From Winogradskyella wichelsiae (GTDB taxonomy: Bacteria > Bacteroidota > Bacteroidia > Flavobacteriales > Flavobacteriaceae), in the NCBI RefSeq assembly GCF_013403925.1, contig NZ_JABFDJ010000002.1:62001-126000 (forward strand): 64,000 bases of DNA. The letters are read 5' to 3'. The position numbers and the translations under genes were made by a program. Shown here piece after piece: positions 62,883 to 64,000 of this stretch. Each line of letters starts with the position of its first letter. Position 1 is the first letter of the stretch. The notes beneath the pieces are model-generated. The model had not been told where the DNA came from. It made no database searches and was given only the letters and a program-made list of their open reading frames with translations.

Positions 62883-63046
62883 CTCTCTTGTTTTTTTGAG
62901 CTTTCAAGATACTAAAATCGCGTTATAAGAAAAACGTTAATGGCGTTAATTCGTTAGGCTAATGTTAAATCTTTTTAAACTTCATATTATTCAAAGTATT
63001 TTAGTCAGATATAGAAAATATCACACCTAAAACCAACCCACTAAGC

Positions 63047-64000
63047 ATGCAAAGATTACTACTTCTACTACTTTTAAGCTTGTCAATTACTTCAATAAAT
63101 GCACAGCAGAACGAACAAGAAAACACAACACCTACACCAAATTACAGAGCGGCAGCAAAATTCTCTCCAAACAACTTAGGGAAGTTAGTACACTCTACAT
63201 CAGTAAGACCACATTGGTTAAAAAACGGAAATCACTTTTGGTACCAATATAAAACCACAGAAGGTTCTAAATATTATATTGTAGATGCCGATAAAAAAAG
63301 TAAAAAAGAACTTTTTGACAATGAAAAAATGGCAAAGTGGTTAACTGAGATCACTAAAGATCCTTATGATGCTCAGCATTTACCAAAGTTTAATTTTGAG
63401 TTTGTAAAGAATGAAACTACGATTCGTTTCTATGTCACTTCAACTGAAAAAGTAGATGAAGATAAAAAAGACGAAGATTTAGATGAAGAAAAAGAGGATA
63501 CTATAGAGACCGATTCTACAAAAACAAATAAAAAGGAAAAAGGAAAAGCTAAGAAGGCTAAAAAAGTTAATAAAGTATATCATTTTGAATACCGCCTAGG
63601 TAGCAATGGCTTAACTGTTTTAGATAATAAAAAGAAAGAAAAAGAAGATTGGAAAAAGTGGGCAAATATAGCACCAGATAGTTCTATCGTCTTATTTTCT
63701 AAACATTACAATTTGTATTGGATGGACAAAGAAAACTTTCTTAAAGCTGTGGAAAATGAAAAAGATTCTACTATTGTAGAAAACCAATGGACAAAAGATG
63801 GTGAGGAAAATTATGATTTTGGAGGAAGTAGTCGTGGCGAAAACAATGAAGATAAATTAAAGAATAAAGATAAACGTAAATCTGTACGTGGTATTTGGTC
63901 TCATGATTCTAAAAAGTTTGTATTCCAAAGAACCGATTCTAGGCATATCAATGACTTATGGGTTATTAATACAACCTCTAGCAAACGCCCTACTTTAGAA
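63047..64000 (+). CDS. S9-family (prolyl oligopeptidase/DPP IV-like) peptidase, N-terminal part, cut by window edge
   Basis: Only the first 318 codons are visible. A signal peptide (MQRLLLLLLLSLSITSINA) leads into NYRAAAKFSPNNLGKLVHST, then a beta-propeller region with WLKNGNHFWYQYKTTEGSKY and GIWSHDSKKFVFQRTDSRHI, typical of the N-terminal domain of DPP IV-like S9 peptidases. A very charged Lys/Asp/Glu-rich insert covers about residues 140-185. The catalytic alpha/beta-hydrolase domain would lie outside the window. Confidence 0.78.
   Translation, partial: MQRLLLLLLLSLSITSINAQQNEQENTTPTPNYRAAAKFSPNNLGKLVHSTSVRPHWLKNGNHFWYQYKTTEGSKYYIVDADKKSKKELFDNEKMAKWLTEITKDPYDAQHLPKFNFEFVKNETTIRFYVTSTEKVDEDKKDEDLDEEKEDTIETDSTKTNKKEKGKAKKAKKVNKVYHFEYRLGSNGLTVLDNKKKEKEDWKKWANIAPDSSIVLFSKHYNLYWMDKENFLKAVENEKDSTIVENQWTKDGEENYDFGGSSRGENNEDKLKNKDKRKSVRGIWSHDSKKFVFQRTDSRHINDLWVINTTSSKRPTLE

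Overview
This is a chromosomal window from a low-GC (roughly one-third G+C) member of the Bacteroidota, almost certainly family Flavobacteriaceae. The pointers are gliding genes (gldA, gldB, gldC), two proteins with type IX secretion (T9SS) C-terminal sorting domains, GLPGLI-family proteins, DUF5686 and DUF4230 proteins, and many promoters with the TAnnTTTG -7 element in place of a classical -10 box. No tRNA, rRNA, insertion sequence, prophage or CRISPR was seen. It reads as core genome, and most of the novelty is in regulatory DNA and protein architecture rather than a mobile island.

Layout: 1-5000 holds a truncated TetR gene, a rhodanese, a DUF4230 protein, two paralogous secreted proteins, gldB-gldC and divergent nadE. 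5000-8300 has a response regulator with Glu at the phospho-acceptor site, a DNA primase lacking its zinc ligands, and a Gdx/SugE exporter. 8300-12800 has an ECF sigma / membrane anti-sigma / outer-membrane protein module, a DUF3592 protein and a polyprenyl synthase. 13000-15400 carries two T9SS cargo genes that look like a duplicated transcription unit. 15400-20900 holds rlmN, queA, aroA, a MazG-like gene, dtd and rsgA. 20900-25120 is the Phe/Tyr operon (pheA, aminotransferase, tyrA, DAHP synthase-chorismate mutase), preceded by a transcription attenuator whose leader peptide is almost entirely aromatic.

25280-28360 holds gldA, a lipoprotein, a PagL-like protein and a 31-residue membrane peptide missed by ordinary gene calling. 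28550-34600 is sulfur assimilation: ferredoxin reductase, siroheme genes, sulfite reductase, PAPS reductase, a DUF2061 protein and an Rrf2 regulator; two copies of a CCTA-N9-TAGG operator sit just downstream of two promoters. 34700-36200 is metK behind a SAM-II-like riboswitch with three extra hairpins. 36200-41700 holds a membrane-anchored dihydrofolate reductase, a CBM48 protein, a broken TonB-like gene, thyA, a nucleoside transporter with an extra N-terminal domain, a bifunctional nuclease and a ~110-nt palindrome.

41700-49400 has etfBA, pdhB, a DUF5686 outer-membrane protein and cysE-cysM. 49700-52900 pairs a soluble with a membrane-bound pyrophosphatase. 52900-60350 is an outer-membrane barrel / two GLPGLI / small secreted protein operon facing a histidine kinase-response regulator pair; three GTTAAC boxes at exact 10-bp spacing lie between them. 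The window ends with a deoxynucleoside kinase, an App1-like phosphatase and the start of an S9 peptidase.

The genes connect through sulfur and methyl metabolism: PAPS and sulfite reduction feed cysE/cysM, then metK, whose product SAM is used by CobA, RlmN and QueA. thyA, the DHFR, the nucleoside transporter and the deoxynucleoside kinase are all nucleotide-related.
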